Shown here: positions 55,385 to 64,000 of the stretch, piece after piece
How positions within the stretch are numbered: the stretch's first letter is position 1
How the letters are laid out: every line of letters begins with the position of its first letter
Assembly (NCBI RefSeq): GCF_014773435.2
Contig: NZ_JACXAG020000004.1
Location: 236,365 to 300,364, forward strand
Direction of reading: 5' to 3'
Length of the DNA: 64,000 nt
Source: Polycladospora coralii
GTDB taxonomy: Bacteria > Bacillota > Bacilli > Thermoactinomycetales > Thermoactinomycetaceae
Notes under the pieces: generated by a model
Seen by the model: the letters and a program-made list of their open reading frames with translations, nothing else
Told to the model about the DNA's origin: nothing
The model's database searches: none
Translations under genes and position numbers: made by a program

Positions 55385-55990
55385 TTGAATGGACGTGTCC
55401 AATATATGCTTGATACATATGGTCGAAAATACATACAACCGCTATTGGATTGGACGGCGAAAAAATGTATTGCGGCAAATATAACCGCTACACAAGTGAC
55501 ATGGATTGCCTTTGTAGTAGGAGTAAGTAGTGGGGTATTGATCTACTTAGATCATATCTATGCAGCGGTTCTCATCTTATGGTTTTCCGGCTTTTTAGAC
55601 GCGCTGGATGGTACAATCGCACGTCAAACGCAACAATCGACGTCGTGGGGAACCTTACTGGACATTTCGTTCGATCGTTTGGTCGAATTATCTGTTATTA
55701 TGGGTCTTGCCTTACGATATCCCGAGATGCAGATTTGGCTCTTGCTTTTAACGGCATCGATTGTATTAGCGATGACCGTCTTTTTAACAGTGGGTGCTTT
55801 GACAGAAAAACGAGGCATGAAATCATTTTATTACCAGGCGGGGCTAGCTGAACGTACAGAAGGGTTCATCCTTTTTACAGTCATGATGCTTTTCCCGCAG
55901 TGGTTGTTGTGGAGTACGCTCTTTTTTATTGGAGTGGAATGGTTTACTACGGGTCAGCGATTGCATGAAGCCAAAAAGATTTTGAAATAA
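55385..55990 (+). CDS. CDP-alcohol phosphatidyltransferase family protein
   Basis: 201 aa integral membrane protein. The full motif D-x2-D-G-x2-A-R-x8-G-x3-D-x3-D is present (DALDGTIAR ... G-TLL-D-ISF-D). Transfers a phosphatidyl or related group from a CDP-linked donor to an alcohol; acceptor unknown. Start TTG 55385, or ATG 55406. A terminator with an embedded GlnR-type site follows. Confidence 0.85.
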   Translation: MNGRVQYMLDTYGRKYIQPLLDWTAKKCIAANITATQVTWIAFVVGVSSGVLIYLDHIYAAVLILWFSGFLDALDGTIARQTQQSTSWGTLLDISFDRLVELSVIMGLALRYPEMQIWLLLLTASIVLAMTVFLTVGALTEKRGMKSFYYQAGLAERTEGFILFTVMMLFPQWLLWSTLFFIGVEWFTTGQRLHEAKKILK

Positions 55991-56008
55991 ATTTAATCAA
56001 TATATTAA

Positions 56009-56051
56009 AACAACATCTATGTCAGATAATCTGACATAGATGTTGTTTTTT
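56009..56051 (+). terminator. Terminator after the phosphatidyltransferase gene
   Basis: Perfect 18-bp stem (56009-56026 with 56030-56047), loop TAA, T run. Its core is also a GlnR/TnrA-type box. Confidence 0.9.
56020..56036 (+). promoter_or_regulatory. GlnR/TnrA-type box upstream of amt
   Basis: TGTCA-N7-TGACA matches TGTNAN7TNACA fully, 90 nt before amt. It lies inside the hairpin of the upstream terminator, so part of the symmetry is explained by that. Confidence 0.5.
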
Positions 56052-56125
56052 CATCATTCATATGTTAATATGCCTACATAACGAAATTTATGTAAGAAAA
56101 TATAACACAAAGAGGTGGGAGAAAG

Positions 56126-57418
56126 ATGCAAATCGAAAACTTAGCGATAGCCATTGATTCTGTTTGGATCATGCTTTGTGCAATTTTAGTTATCTTTATG
56201 CAAGCTGGTTTTGTGCTTCTCGAAGCAGGTTCCGCTCGTATGAAAAATGCGGGACACATTGCAGGTAAACAACTGCTCAGCTTTTCAATTGTAGCCCTTG
56301 CTTTTTGGGCAGTAGGATACGGTCTTACCTTTAGTGAAGGCGCATTTATTGGTATAGGAGGGTGGTTCTTAGACTTTCCCGTAGAAGAGGGAGCTGTTCC
56401 AACCGAAATATTATTTCTATTCCAACTTTCATTTGTGGCTGTTTCACTAGCGATTGCGTGGGGAGGATTTGCAGAACGAGCCAAATTAAGTGTATATATT
56501 ATTTTTGGAATCTTATATACTGTCGTAATTTATCCTGTTGTCGGACATTGGGTGTGGGGACCTGATGGTTGGTTACATGCATTAGGTAAGCAAGATTTTG
56601 CTGGTTCTACGGTCGTTCACTTGCAAGGTGGAATTGCTGCCTTAGTCGCCACCATGATGTTAAAACCGCGCTTAGGCAAATTTAATAAAGATGGTACGCC
56701 TAATTTAATACCAGGTCATAATCAAGTTTATTCGGTATTAGGTGTTCTCATTATCTGGTTAGGTTGGTTTGGCTTTAATCCTGGAAGTACACTCACTGCA
56801 CAAGATGGTTTTTTTGGATATGTAGCCCTTACCACAAATTTAGCAGCCGCAGCTGGTGCGATTGCTGCCATGATTACGATCCGTATGTTAGTAGGAAAAG
56901 CAGAGATCCCCACGATACTAAACGGTGTTCTGGCGGCACTAGTTGCCATTACGGCAGCCTGTGCGTTTGTTGAACCGTGGGCGGCAATTATTATTGGCGC
57001 AATTGCAGGATCGTTGACCGTATTTACTGCCATTTATTTCGAGAAAAAAGGAATTGATGATCCAATCTTTGCGTTTTCAGTGCACGGGGTAGCGGGTATC
57101 TGGGGCACATTATCAACTGGTTTATTTGCTTCTCCAAGATTAGTAGAGTCAGTTGGTGTAGGGAAAGCAGGACTTTTCTACGGTGGAGGCTTGACCCAAT
57201 TAGGTGTTCAAGCACTAGGTGTTTTTGTTTCAGCGACCTATGTAGGAGTTGTTACCTTTATGATTCTATGGGTGTTAAAGAAAATATCAGGCATTCGGGT
57301 CTCTGAAGAAGATGAGTTACTTGGGTTAGATCTTAGTGAGCACGGGGGATATGGTTATCCAGAACAACTATCTAAAGCGGAGATGGCGAAGTTATCCAAA
57401 AAAGAGGGAGCTCTGTAA
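56126..57418 (+). CDS. amt: Ammonium transporter
   Basis: 430 aa, about eleven membrane helices. Amt motifs: FMQAGFVLLEAGSARMKN, SFVAVSLAIAWGGFAER, GHWVWGPDGWLH, FAGSTVVHLQGG with twin-His pore residue, WFGFNPGS and FSVHGVAGIWGTLSTG. Imports ammonium for glutamine synthetase. Start with GAGGTGGGAG upstream. The usual glnK (PII) gene does not follow; a DUF294 nucleotidyltransferase does. Confidence 0.97.
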   Translation: MQIENLAIAIDSVWIMLCAILVIFMQAGFVLLEAGSARMKNAGHIAGKQLLSFSIVALAFWAVGYGLTFSEGAFIGIGGWFLDFPVEEGAVPTEILFLFQLSFVAVSLAIAWGGFAERAKLSVYIIFGILYTVVIYPVVGHWVWGPDGWLHALGKQDFAGSTVVHLQGGIAALVATMMLKPRLGKFNKDGTPNLIPGHNQVYSVLGVLIIWLGWFGFNPGSTLTAQDGFFGYVALTTNLAAAAGAIAAMITIRMLVGKAEIPTILNGVLAALVAITAACAFVEPWAAIIIGAIAGSLTVFTAIYFEKKGIDDPIFAFSVHGVAGIWGTLSTGLFASPRLVESVGVGKAGLFYGGGLTQLGVQALGVFVSATYVGVVTFMILWVLKKISGIRVSEEDELLGLDLSEHGGYGYPEQLSKAEMAKLSKKEGAL

Positions 57419-57422
57419 CGAC

Positions 57423-58502
57423 GTGCCTACCGGAGTAGTTAATGAAGCGTATCAACAAGTTTGCTCACGTATTCAGCAAGCCAAAACCACTTCAGAATTA
57501 CTACAAATACATGATGAAATGCCACGTTATATTCAAATTTGTTTTCTACAAACGAAAGAACCAGGTGCTGTAACTTGTCAGAAAATTAGTGATTGGCATG
57601 ACCAGATGATTCAAAAAGTGATAGCAGATGTGCAGTGTACGATTCAAGCAGAGATCGGTTGCGATCTTCCTTCATATAGCTGGGTGTTGTTTGGTAGTTG
57701 GGCTAGACAAGAAACCACGTTTTACACAGATCAAGATAATGGATTGATTTATGAATACCCTGTCGGAAGTCGTGAAGAGGAAGTAGATACTTGGTTTGAA
57801 AAATTTGCAAATCAAGTGGTTCAAAATTTAGTTGAAGTCGGTTATCCGCTATGTGATGGTAATGTGATGGCGTCGAATCACCGTTGGCGTGGTTCAATTG
57901 CGACTTGGAAAAAGCAATTAGCAGAGTGGTTAGATGTAAATTCGAGTCGCACGCAACGGCTATTTATGATTGCCGCAGATATGCGACATGTATATGGGCA
58001 ACATCAATTAGCATATGAATTAGAAAACTATATGATCTCTCTGGTAAAGAAGGAGCAGCATTTTCTGCTTAATGCGGCACACGCTAACGCCAACTTAAAG
58101 CTACCAATTAGTTGGTGGGGTTATTGGTATAAAGAGAGATATGGAGCATATGCAAATCATATTAATGTGAAACGTGGAGGTTATATACAACTGATTGGTG
58201 TGGTGAAAATTTTAAGCTTTTATTACGCTATAACGGCCAAATCAACACGTGATCGCCTGAAGCAAATCGGTCATTTGAACGCTCAGTTACAAGATAATTT
58301 AGATTTTTTGTTAACTATACGCTTAAGACAACACGTATATGATTTTGAGCATGGCAAAACCCCTACCAATTATATTTTACCAGCATCACTAGAGAAAAAT
58401 GAAGAGCGTTTATGGAAAAAACATTTGAAGTCAATTCGTCGTCTACAGAAGTATGCCATTCAAATTATCTCGCAGAAAGGGTTAGAGGATAATGGATCGT
58501 AA
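57423..58502 (+). CDS. DUF294 putative nucleotidyltransferase (GlnD-like)
   Basis: 359 aa from GTG 57423 (GAGGGAG about 12 nt upstream), 4 nt after amt. Nucleotidyltransferase motif FGSWARQETTFYTDQDNGL near residue 91, with the D-Q-D metal pair, as in the DUF294 family, and a helical C-terminal DUF294_C region. Related to the nucleotidyl-transfer domain of GlnD, which modifies PII. Cotranscription with amt suggests a nitrogen role, not shown. Overlaps the exonuclease gene by 11 nt. Confidence 0.8.
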   Translation: MPTGVVNEAYQQVCSRIQQAKTTSELLQIHDEMPRYIQICFLQTKEPGAVTCQKISDWHDQMIQKVIADVQCTIQAEIGCDLPSYSWVLFGSWARQETTFYTDQDNGLIYEYPVGSREEEVDTWFEKFANQVVQNLVEVGYPLCDGNVMASNHRWRGSIATWKKQLAEWLDVNSSRTQRLFMIAADMRHVYGQHQLAYELENYMISLVKKEQHFLLNAAHANANLKLPISWWGYWYKERYGAYANHINVKRGGYIQLIGVVKILSFYYAITAKSTRDRLKQIGHLNAQLQDNLDFLLTIRLRQHVYDFEHGKTPTNYILPASLEKNEERLWKKHLKSIRRLQKYAIQIISQKGLEDNGS

Positions 58503-59217
58503 CCATCCACTCCTGAGTTGGATGGGGAAAAGAGGCTGGCTTCCGTTTGGTGGATCTAATAAAATGGATGGATCATCACTTGCATATCGCAGACGTTTAT
58601 TAAAAGATGTAAAAAATAGAGCCCCGATTTCTACGAAACTTACAGACATGCCTTTTGTGGTTCTTGATATTGAAACAACGGGATTTCGTTATGGTCAAGG
58701 AGATGAAATCATATCGATTGGAGCTATGGCCATGCAAAAAAAATGTGCACTCCATGAGCAAGAATTATTTCACTCTTATGTAAAACCCCTTCAGGTTATT
58801 CCTCAAGTTATTACAGATTTAACGGGTATAACTGAAAAAGATGTAGCGGAAGCTCCGGGGCTTGAACAAGCGATGAAATCACTACTTGCGATCGTCCATG
58901 GAAAAACAATCGTTGCATATGGAGCACAGCATGATATGGGGTTCTTGCAATTAGCTACCTCTAAATACTGGGGAATTAAGATACAAAATCGTGTGATTGA
59001 TGCTTACCGGGTTGCGAAGTGGTTACACCCTGAATGGTCGGAACATACACTTGATCGTGCGCTACATCATTATGATATCCCGATTCGTGGCCGGCATACA
59101 GCAGATGGAGACACCCGCATGACCGCTTATTTATGGCAAAAGTGGTTAGGCGAGATGGAAAAGCGTAAGCTGGATACTTTAGAAGATCTTTATCTGGCAT
59201 TAAGCCGTGTGAGATGA
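58492..59217 (+). CDS. DEDDh-type 3'-5' exonuclease (DnaQ-like)
   Basis: 241 aa. Exo I FVVLDIETTGF, Exo II around AYGAQHDMGFL, Exo III GRHTADGDTRM, so the four acidic residues and His are present. Found next to DUF294 genes in other Bacilli. Role may be repair or proofreading; no polymerase domain. Terminator after the stop. Confidence 0.9.
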   Translation: MDRNHPLLSWMGKRGWLPFGGSNKMDGSSLAYRRRLLKDVKNRAPISTKLTDMPFVVLDIETTGFRYGQGDEIISIGAMAMQKKCALHEQELFHSYVKPLQVIPQVITDLTGITEKDVAEAPGLEQAMKSLLAIVHGKTIVAYGAQHDMGFLQLATSKYWGIKIQNRVIDAYRVAKWLHPEWSEHTLDRALHHYDIPIRGRHTADGDTRMTAYLWQKWLGEMEKRKLDTLEDLYLALSRVR

Positions 59218-59218
59218 T

Positions 59219-59247
59219 AAAAAACGACCCGATTCGGTCGTTTTTTT
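59219..59247 (+). terminator. Terminator after the exonuclease gene
   Basis: AAAAAACGACC / GGTCGTTTTTT stem with 6-nt loop. Confidence 0.9.
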
Positions 59248-59295
59248 ATTTAACCGGGAAAGTGAATTGATAAAAAATATGATTTTTTTTCAATG

Positions 59296-59311
59296 TGTGA
59301 TTAAAGTCACA
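59296..59311 (+). promoter_or_regulatory. Crp/Fnr-type operator upstream of secreted paralog B
   Basis: TGTGA-TTAAAG-TCACA is an exact Crp/Fnr consensus (outer G and C extend it). A -10 TAGAAT at 59333-59338 puts the likely start site near 59345 and the operator centre at about -41.5, the position for direct activation; no -35 is seen. Confidence 0.6.
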
Positions 59312-59373
59312 CCAATTTATAAAAACATTTGCTAGAATGCATTGTGTAAATAAAATATTTGGAGGGTTTAAAC

Positions 59374-59676
59374 ATGTTTAAGAAAAGCTTATTGGTATTT
59401 ATGTTAATGGCTACTTTCATGTCTACATCTTTGCTTTCAACGAATGCTGTCCAAGCTGCAAGTCCAAGCGTCTTAGCACCAGGATATATAGAAACGGGTA
59501 AGTTTGTAACCTATCCCAAAACGGAGTATGCACATGAGTCCAAAACACCATTCACGATTTGGCATGAAGAAAACAGACATTCTCGTTTGTATGGTGGGTA
59601 TTTAAAAAGAACAGCATGTTATGACCAAGGAGCATACATAGGTTGTCGTTACGAAGGTAAAATATATCGTCGTTAA
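59374..59676 (+). CDS. Small secreted protein with conserved Cys-pair motif (paralog B)
   Basis: 100 aa from ATG 59374 with GGAGGG at 59361-59366. Signal peptide (KKSLLVFMLMATFMSTSLLS, cleavage near VQA). Mature end GGYLKRTACYDQGAYIGC then RYEGKIYRR aligns with paralog A at 48843-49142. The two cysteines are nine residues apart in both. Family unknown; the YD-x-G-Y-type C-terminus recalls Bacillus LCI-like antimicrobial peptides, but without proof. Confidence 0.75.
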   Translation: MFKKSLLVFMLMATFMSTSLLSTNAVQAASPSVLAPGYIETGKFVTYPKTEYAHESKTPFTIWHEENRHSRLYGGYLKRTACYDQGAYIGCRYEGKIYRR

Positions 59677-59684
59677 TTCGTAAG

Positions 59685-59724
59685 AAAATGACTTAAGCCT
59701 TAAATGAGGCTGAGGTCATTTTTC
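59685..59724 (+). terminator. Terminator after secreted paralog B
   Basis: AAATGAC / GTCATTT outer stem with AGCC / GGCT inner pairing, then TTTTTC. Confidence 0.7.
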
Positions 59725-59869
59725 TTTTTGTCAGAAATGGATAATATTTGACTATCTATTCTGTTGCTGTTTAATATTACTAGTATGGAGTTTGCTCCTG
59801 ACATGTTAACATACCCCGTGATAAGGGTAATGATTTTTGATAGATTGAATAAAAAGGAGTGTATTTGAA

Positions 59870-61033
59870 TTGGATAACTTTATGTTTCATAATCCTACTA
59901 AACTGATCTTTGGAAGAGACACATTGCAATCATTAAAAGCAGAGATTCCTCAGTATGGTTCTCGTGTTTTGGTTACTTATGGTGGCGGAAGTATAAAACG
60001 AAATGGAATCTATGATCAAGCGATGAAATTATTAGCTGAGATGGATGCCCAAGTATTTGAGCTATCTGGTATCGAGCCGAATCCACGATTATCTAGTGTA
60101 CATAAAGGAATTGCCCTTTGTAAAGAAGAGAAGATTGATTTTATCCTAGCTATCGGTGGTGGTAGTGTGATCGATGCTACGAAGGCGATTGCAGCGGGGG
60201 CGCGTTATGAAGGAGATATTTGGGAAATTATCACCAAAAAAGAGACCGCTAAACAAGCCCTTCCGTTTGGTACAGTCCTCACCTTAGCGGCAACAGGTTC
60301 TGAAATGAATGCTGGATCTGTCATTACCAATTGGGAAACCCAAGAAAAAATTGGTTGGGGAGCGCCCTGTGTATATCCACAATTCTCTATTTTGGATCCT
60401 TCCCATACCTTTAGTGTGCCGAAAGATCAAACGATATACGGCATTGTAGACATGATGTCGCATGCTTTAGAACATTATTTTAGTGGTTCTCCACACACGC
60501 CTTATAATGAACGAATGGTGGAAGGATTACTTACTACCGTAATGGAAACAGCGCCACATGCACTAGCAAACTTAGAGGATTACGAAAGCCGAGAAACGCT
60601 TCTTTTCTGCGGGACAATGGCACTCAATGGTGTGATCAATCAAGGAATGAATGGTGACTGGGCAACACATAGTATTGAACATGCTGTTTCCGCGGTTTAT
60701 GATATCCCACATGGTGGTGGATTAGCGATTATTTTCCCGAATTGGATTCGCTATAACTTAGATGTGACAGAAGCGAAGATGAAGCAATTGGCTATTCGTG
60801 TTTTTGGTGTCGATCCTGCCAGTAAGACAGATCGAGAGATTGCAGAAGAAGGAATTGATCGTTTACGTCAGTTTTGGAGTGAAATCGGAGCGCCAAGTCG
60901 CTTAGCTGATTATGACATCGATGATAAACACTTAACTGAAATGGCTGAAAAAGCTGCACCGTCAGGGAAAGTGGGACGCTTTGCATCTTGTTCAACTGAA
61001 GATGTAGAAAAGATTTTAACCATGTGTTTATAG
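59870..61033 (+). CDS. Iron-dependent alcohol dehydrogenase (butanol dehydrogenase, YugJ/YqhD type)
   Basis: 387 aa. NAD(P)-binding GGGS ([15 protein letters not shown]), metal-binding His and Asp in [12 protein letters not shown] and [18 protein letters not shown]. Reduces aldehydes or oxidises alcohols. TTG start at 59870 with AAAAAGGAG 10 nt upstream. Followed by a strong hairpin. Confidence 0.94.
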   Translation: MDNFMFHNPTKLIFGRDTLQSLKAEIPQYGSRVLVTYGGGSIKRNGIYDQAMKLLAEMDAQVFELSGIEPNPRLSSVHKGIALCKEEKIDFILAIGGGSVIDATKAIAAGARYEGDIWEIITKKETAKQALPFGTVLTLAATGSEMNAGSVITNWETQEKIGWGAPCVYPQFSILDPSHTFSVPKDQTIYGIVDMMSHALEHYFSGSPHTPYNERMVEGLLTTVMETAPHALANLEDYESRETLLFCGTMALNGVINQGMNGDWATHSIEHAVSAVYDIPHGGGLAIIFPNWIRYNLDVTEAKMKQLAIRVFGVDPASKTDREIAEEGIDRLRQFWSEIGAPSRLADYDIDDKHLTEMAEKAAPSGKVGRFASCSTEDVEKILTMCL

Positions 61034-61035
61034 TG

Positions 61036-61070
61036 GACTAGGGGCTGTCCTACTTGGACAGCCCCTAGTC
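61036..61070 (+). terminator. Terminator after the alcohol dehydrogenase gene
   Basis: Perfect 15-bp stem GACTAGGGGCTGTCC / GGACAGCCCCTAGTC with loop TACTT. The gap from here to 61312 shows no other feature. Confidence 0.85.
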
Positions 61071-61312
61071 TATTTGACTTCCTCATTTGGGTTAATCGGC
61101 ATTCTTGATAGGAGGTTAGAAAGGAACTTACAGGAAAAAAGATGGAGATAACTAGCATAACAAGTTTAAGAATAATAAAAAGGTTAAGTTGATTCGAATC
61201 ACAGAATGACTAATATTTAGATCACTGCCATTAAATGTATGAATAACTAGTGACGTCAGGAATTTTAAAGAATAAGTTGGTTTATACATGTCATTACAAA
61301 GGAGTTATTTTA

Positions 61313-62392
61313 ATGGTAACGATCAGCTTATGTATGATTGTGAAGGATGAAGAAGATGTTTTAAATAGATGTCTAGACACGGTGAAAGATATAGTCGATG
61401 AGATTAATATTATTGACACTGGTTCATCAGATAAAACGGTTGAAATTGCCAAAAATTACACAGATAGAGTTTTCTTCTTTCCATGGACTGGAAAATTTGC
61501 TGATGCTCGTAATAAATCATTTGAATATGCTACAAAGGAGTATATTCTTTATTTAGATGCAGATGATGTTTTACTCGTTGAGGATAGAGAAAAATTGAAG
61601 AAACTCAAAGAAACATTAGACCCTTCAATCGATTCTGTTTCGATGTATTATAACGCTGGAACAGACGAGTTTGGCAATGTTACGCTGCGTTATAGAAGAA
61701 ACAGGCTTTTGAAGAGAGAGAGAAACTATAGATGGGAGGGGGATTGTCACAATTATATTAATGTTAGAGGTAAGATATTAAATTCTGATATTTCGGTCAC
61801 TCATAAAAAAACAGGACACTCAGTTGGTCGTAATTTAAACATATATCGTATGAAAATAGAACGCGGGGATCGGTTTAGTGCAAGAGATTATTTTTACTAT
61901 GGCAATGAACTAAAAGAAAATGATCACTATGAGGAAGCGATAGAATCGTATAAAAAAAATATCGCTATGAAAGAAGGATGGATTGAAGATAAGGTTTTTG
62001 CATGTATTCATAAAGCAGATTGTTACAATATGATTGGAGACATCAATAACGAATGGAAGTCTTTACTAGAATCTTTCCTTTTCTCTATGACACCGAGAGC
62101 GGAAGCTTGTAGTCGAATCGGTTATGTTTTTCAAAGAAAAAAAGAGTATAAAACCGCTATTTACTGGTATGAACTTGCGACACAAGAAACTCCAGATGAG
62201 AATAGATGGAGTTTTACTTACCCTGCTTTATATACTTGGTATCCTCATTTACAAATGTGTTTATGTTACGATCGCTTAGGTGACTTTTCCAAAGCTTATT
62301 ATCATAATGAAGAAGCTAAGAAATATCGCCCCCAAGATCAACGGATCATCAGTAATGAGGAGTATTTTCAGAAAAAAGGGGTAGCATTATAA
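61313..62392 (+). CDS. Family 2 glycosyltransferase with TPR-like C-terminal region
   Basis: 359 aa from ATG 61313 with AAAGGAG upstream. GT-A domain: ISLCMIVKDEEDVLNRCLDT, NIIDTGSSDKT, PWTGKFADARN and the metal D-x-D in YLDADDVLL. The C-terminal half is helical repeats (KIERGDRFSARDYFYYGNE, YEEAIESYKKNIAM, KTAIYWYELATQET), as in TPR glycosyltransferases that modify peptides and proteins (SunS-like). It lies directly before the Thr-rich collagen-like gene, a likely acceptor. Confidence 0.85.
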   Translation: MVTISLCMIVKDEEDVLNRCLDTVKDIVDEINIIDTGSSDKTVEIAKNYTDRVFFFPWTGKFADARNKSFEYATKEYILYLDADDVLLVEDREKLKKLKETLDPSIDSVSMYYNAGTDEFGNVTLRYRRNRLLKRERNYRWEGDCHNYINVRGKILNSDISVTHKKTGHSVGRNLNIYRMKIERGDRFSARDYFYYGNELKENDHYEEAIESYKKNIAMKEGWIEDKVFACIHKADCYNMIGDINNEWKSLLESFLFSMTPRAEACSRIGYVFQRKKEYKTAIYWYELATQETPDENRWSFTYPALYTWYPHLQMCLCYDRLGDFSKAYYHNEEAKKYRPQDQRIISNEEYFQKKGVAL

Positions 62393-62416
62393 TTTAATAT
62401 TTATACAGAATTTTCT

Positions 62417-62457
62417 AAAAAGGTAAAGTTTGATCAAAATAGACTTTACCTTTTTTG
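62417..62457 (+). terminator. Terminator after the glycosyltransferase gene
   Basis: AAAAAGGTAAAGT / ACTTTACCTTTTT, 13-bp stem, 13-nt loop, T run. Confidence 0.85.
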
Positions 62458-62537
62458 TGTGTACTAAAAATGTATTCTTTTCTATACTGCTTCATGCAAT
62501 ATTTAGTTCATAATCTAGTTCAGTTTATAAATTTTTT

Positions 62538-62546
62538 CATATAATA
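62538..62546 (+). promoter_or_regulatory. Possible SigK-type -10 element of the collagen-like gene
   Basis: CATATAATA, the same nine bases as the SigK-like -10 of the Ena-like gene, 54 nt before the start. No AC at -35. Confidence 0.35.
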
Positions 62547-62599
62547 CATTGTATTTTATTAGTTTGACAATAATTCATAGAAAGGACTGATCCTAATAA

Positions 62600-64000
<1,401 letters not shown>

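Overview
The window is low-GC Gram-positive chromosome from an endospore former, most likely a member of the Thermoactinomycetaceae (Bacillales). Three things point there. The gene order matches Bacillus blocks (rib genes-scpAB-dacB-spmAB; miaB-ymcA-cotE-mutSL-miaA-hfq-spoVK-hflX-ynbB-glnRA; asnS-dnaD). Many genes are for sporulation or the spore surface. A secreted metallocarboxypeptidase (26752-28590) keeps the exact zinc-ligand spacing and mature start of Thermoactinomyces vulgaris carboxypeptidase T. GTG and TTG starts with strong GGAGG sites are common.

Layout. 1-6.9 kb: end of the riboflavin operon (ribE, ribBA, ribH), chromosome condensation genes scpA/scpB, then sporulation genes ytfI, ytfJ, dacB, spmA, spmB. 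7-8.5 kb: two reverse-strand genes, a serine-hydrolase lipoprotein and an unknown. 9-19.6 kb: miaB, ymcA, cotE, a phage-type amidoligase, mutS, mutL, an RsmJ-like methyltransferase, miaA and hfq. 19.7-22.4 kb: an inserted block flanked by two exact 21-bp copies of the hfq terminator hairpin. It carries an Ena-like spore appendage gene with a SigK-type promoter, a CAP-domain lipoprotein, a Cys-rich protein and several large palindromes. 22.5-28.6 kb: spoVK, hflX, ynbB, a DUF456 gene and carboxypeptidase T with an extra C-terminal domain. 28.9-35.4 kb: accessory genes, including a fucosyltransferase-like enzyme, a membrane-anchored hydrolase, a two-component system with an ABC exporter whose ATPase is frameshifted and has a ruined Walker A motif, and an unknown reverse-strand gene. 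35.5-37.4 kb: glnR-glnA with two GlnR operators. 37.6-48.4 kb: a CotA-like multicopper oxidase, CapA-like lipoprotein, asnS, dnaD, a YheC/D ATP-grasp fused to a CotSA-like glycosyltransferase, spo0M and small unknown genes. 48.4-54.5 kb: accessory and decayed DNA with a possible IS200/IS605 end, a secreted Cys-pair peptide, a second multicopper oxidase, a DM13 protein, a YVTN propeller, its broken partial copy and a tetR relic. 54.5-61 kb: aminoglycoside adenylyltransferase, CDP-alcohol phosphatidyltransferase, amt with a GlnR/TnrA box, a DUF294 nucleotidyltransferase, a DEDDh exonuclease, a second Cys-pair secreted peptide behind a Crp/Fnr-type site, and an iron alcohol dehydrogenase. 61.3-64 kb: a TPR glycosyltransferase followed by a very long collagen-like protein of Gly-Ala-Thr triplets, cut by the window end.

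Main themes: spore envelope construction (CotE, CotA-like oxidases, Ena-like appendage subunit, amidoligase, collagen-like filament with a neighbouring glycosyltransferase, YheCD-glycosyltransferase) and nitrogen control (GlnR, GlnA, Amt, GlnD-like nucleotidyltransferase). The least explained elements are the paired secreted peptides sharing C-x-D-x-G-x-Y-x-x-C, the terminator-flanked insert, and the frameshifted ABC ATPase with an A_AAA_AAG slippery site. All calls come from reading the sequence; no database search was run.
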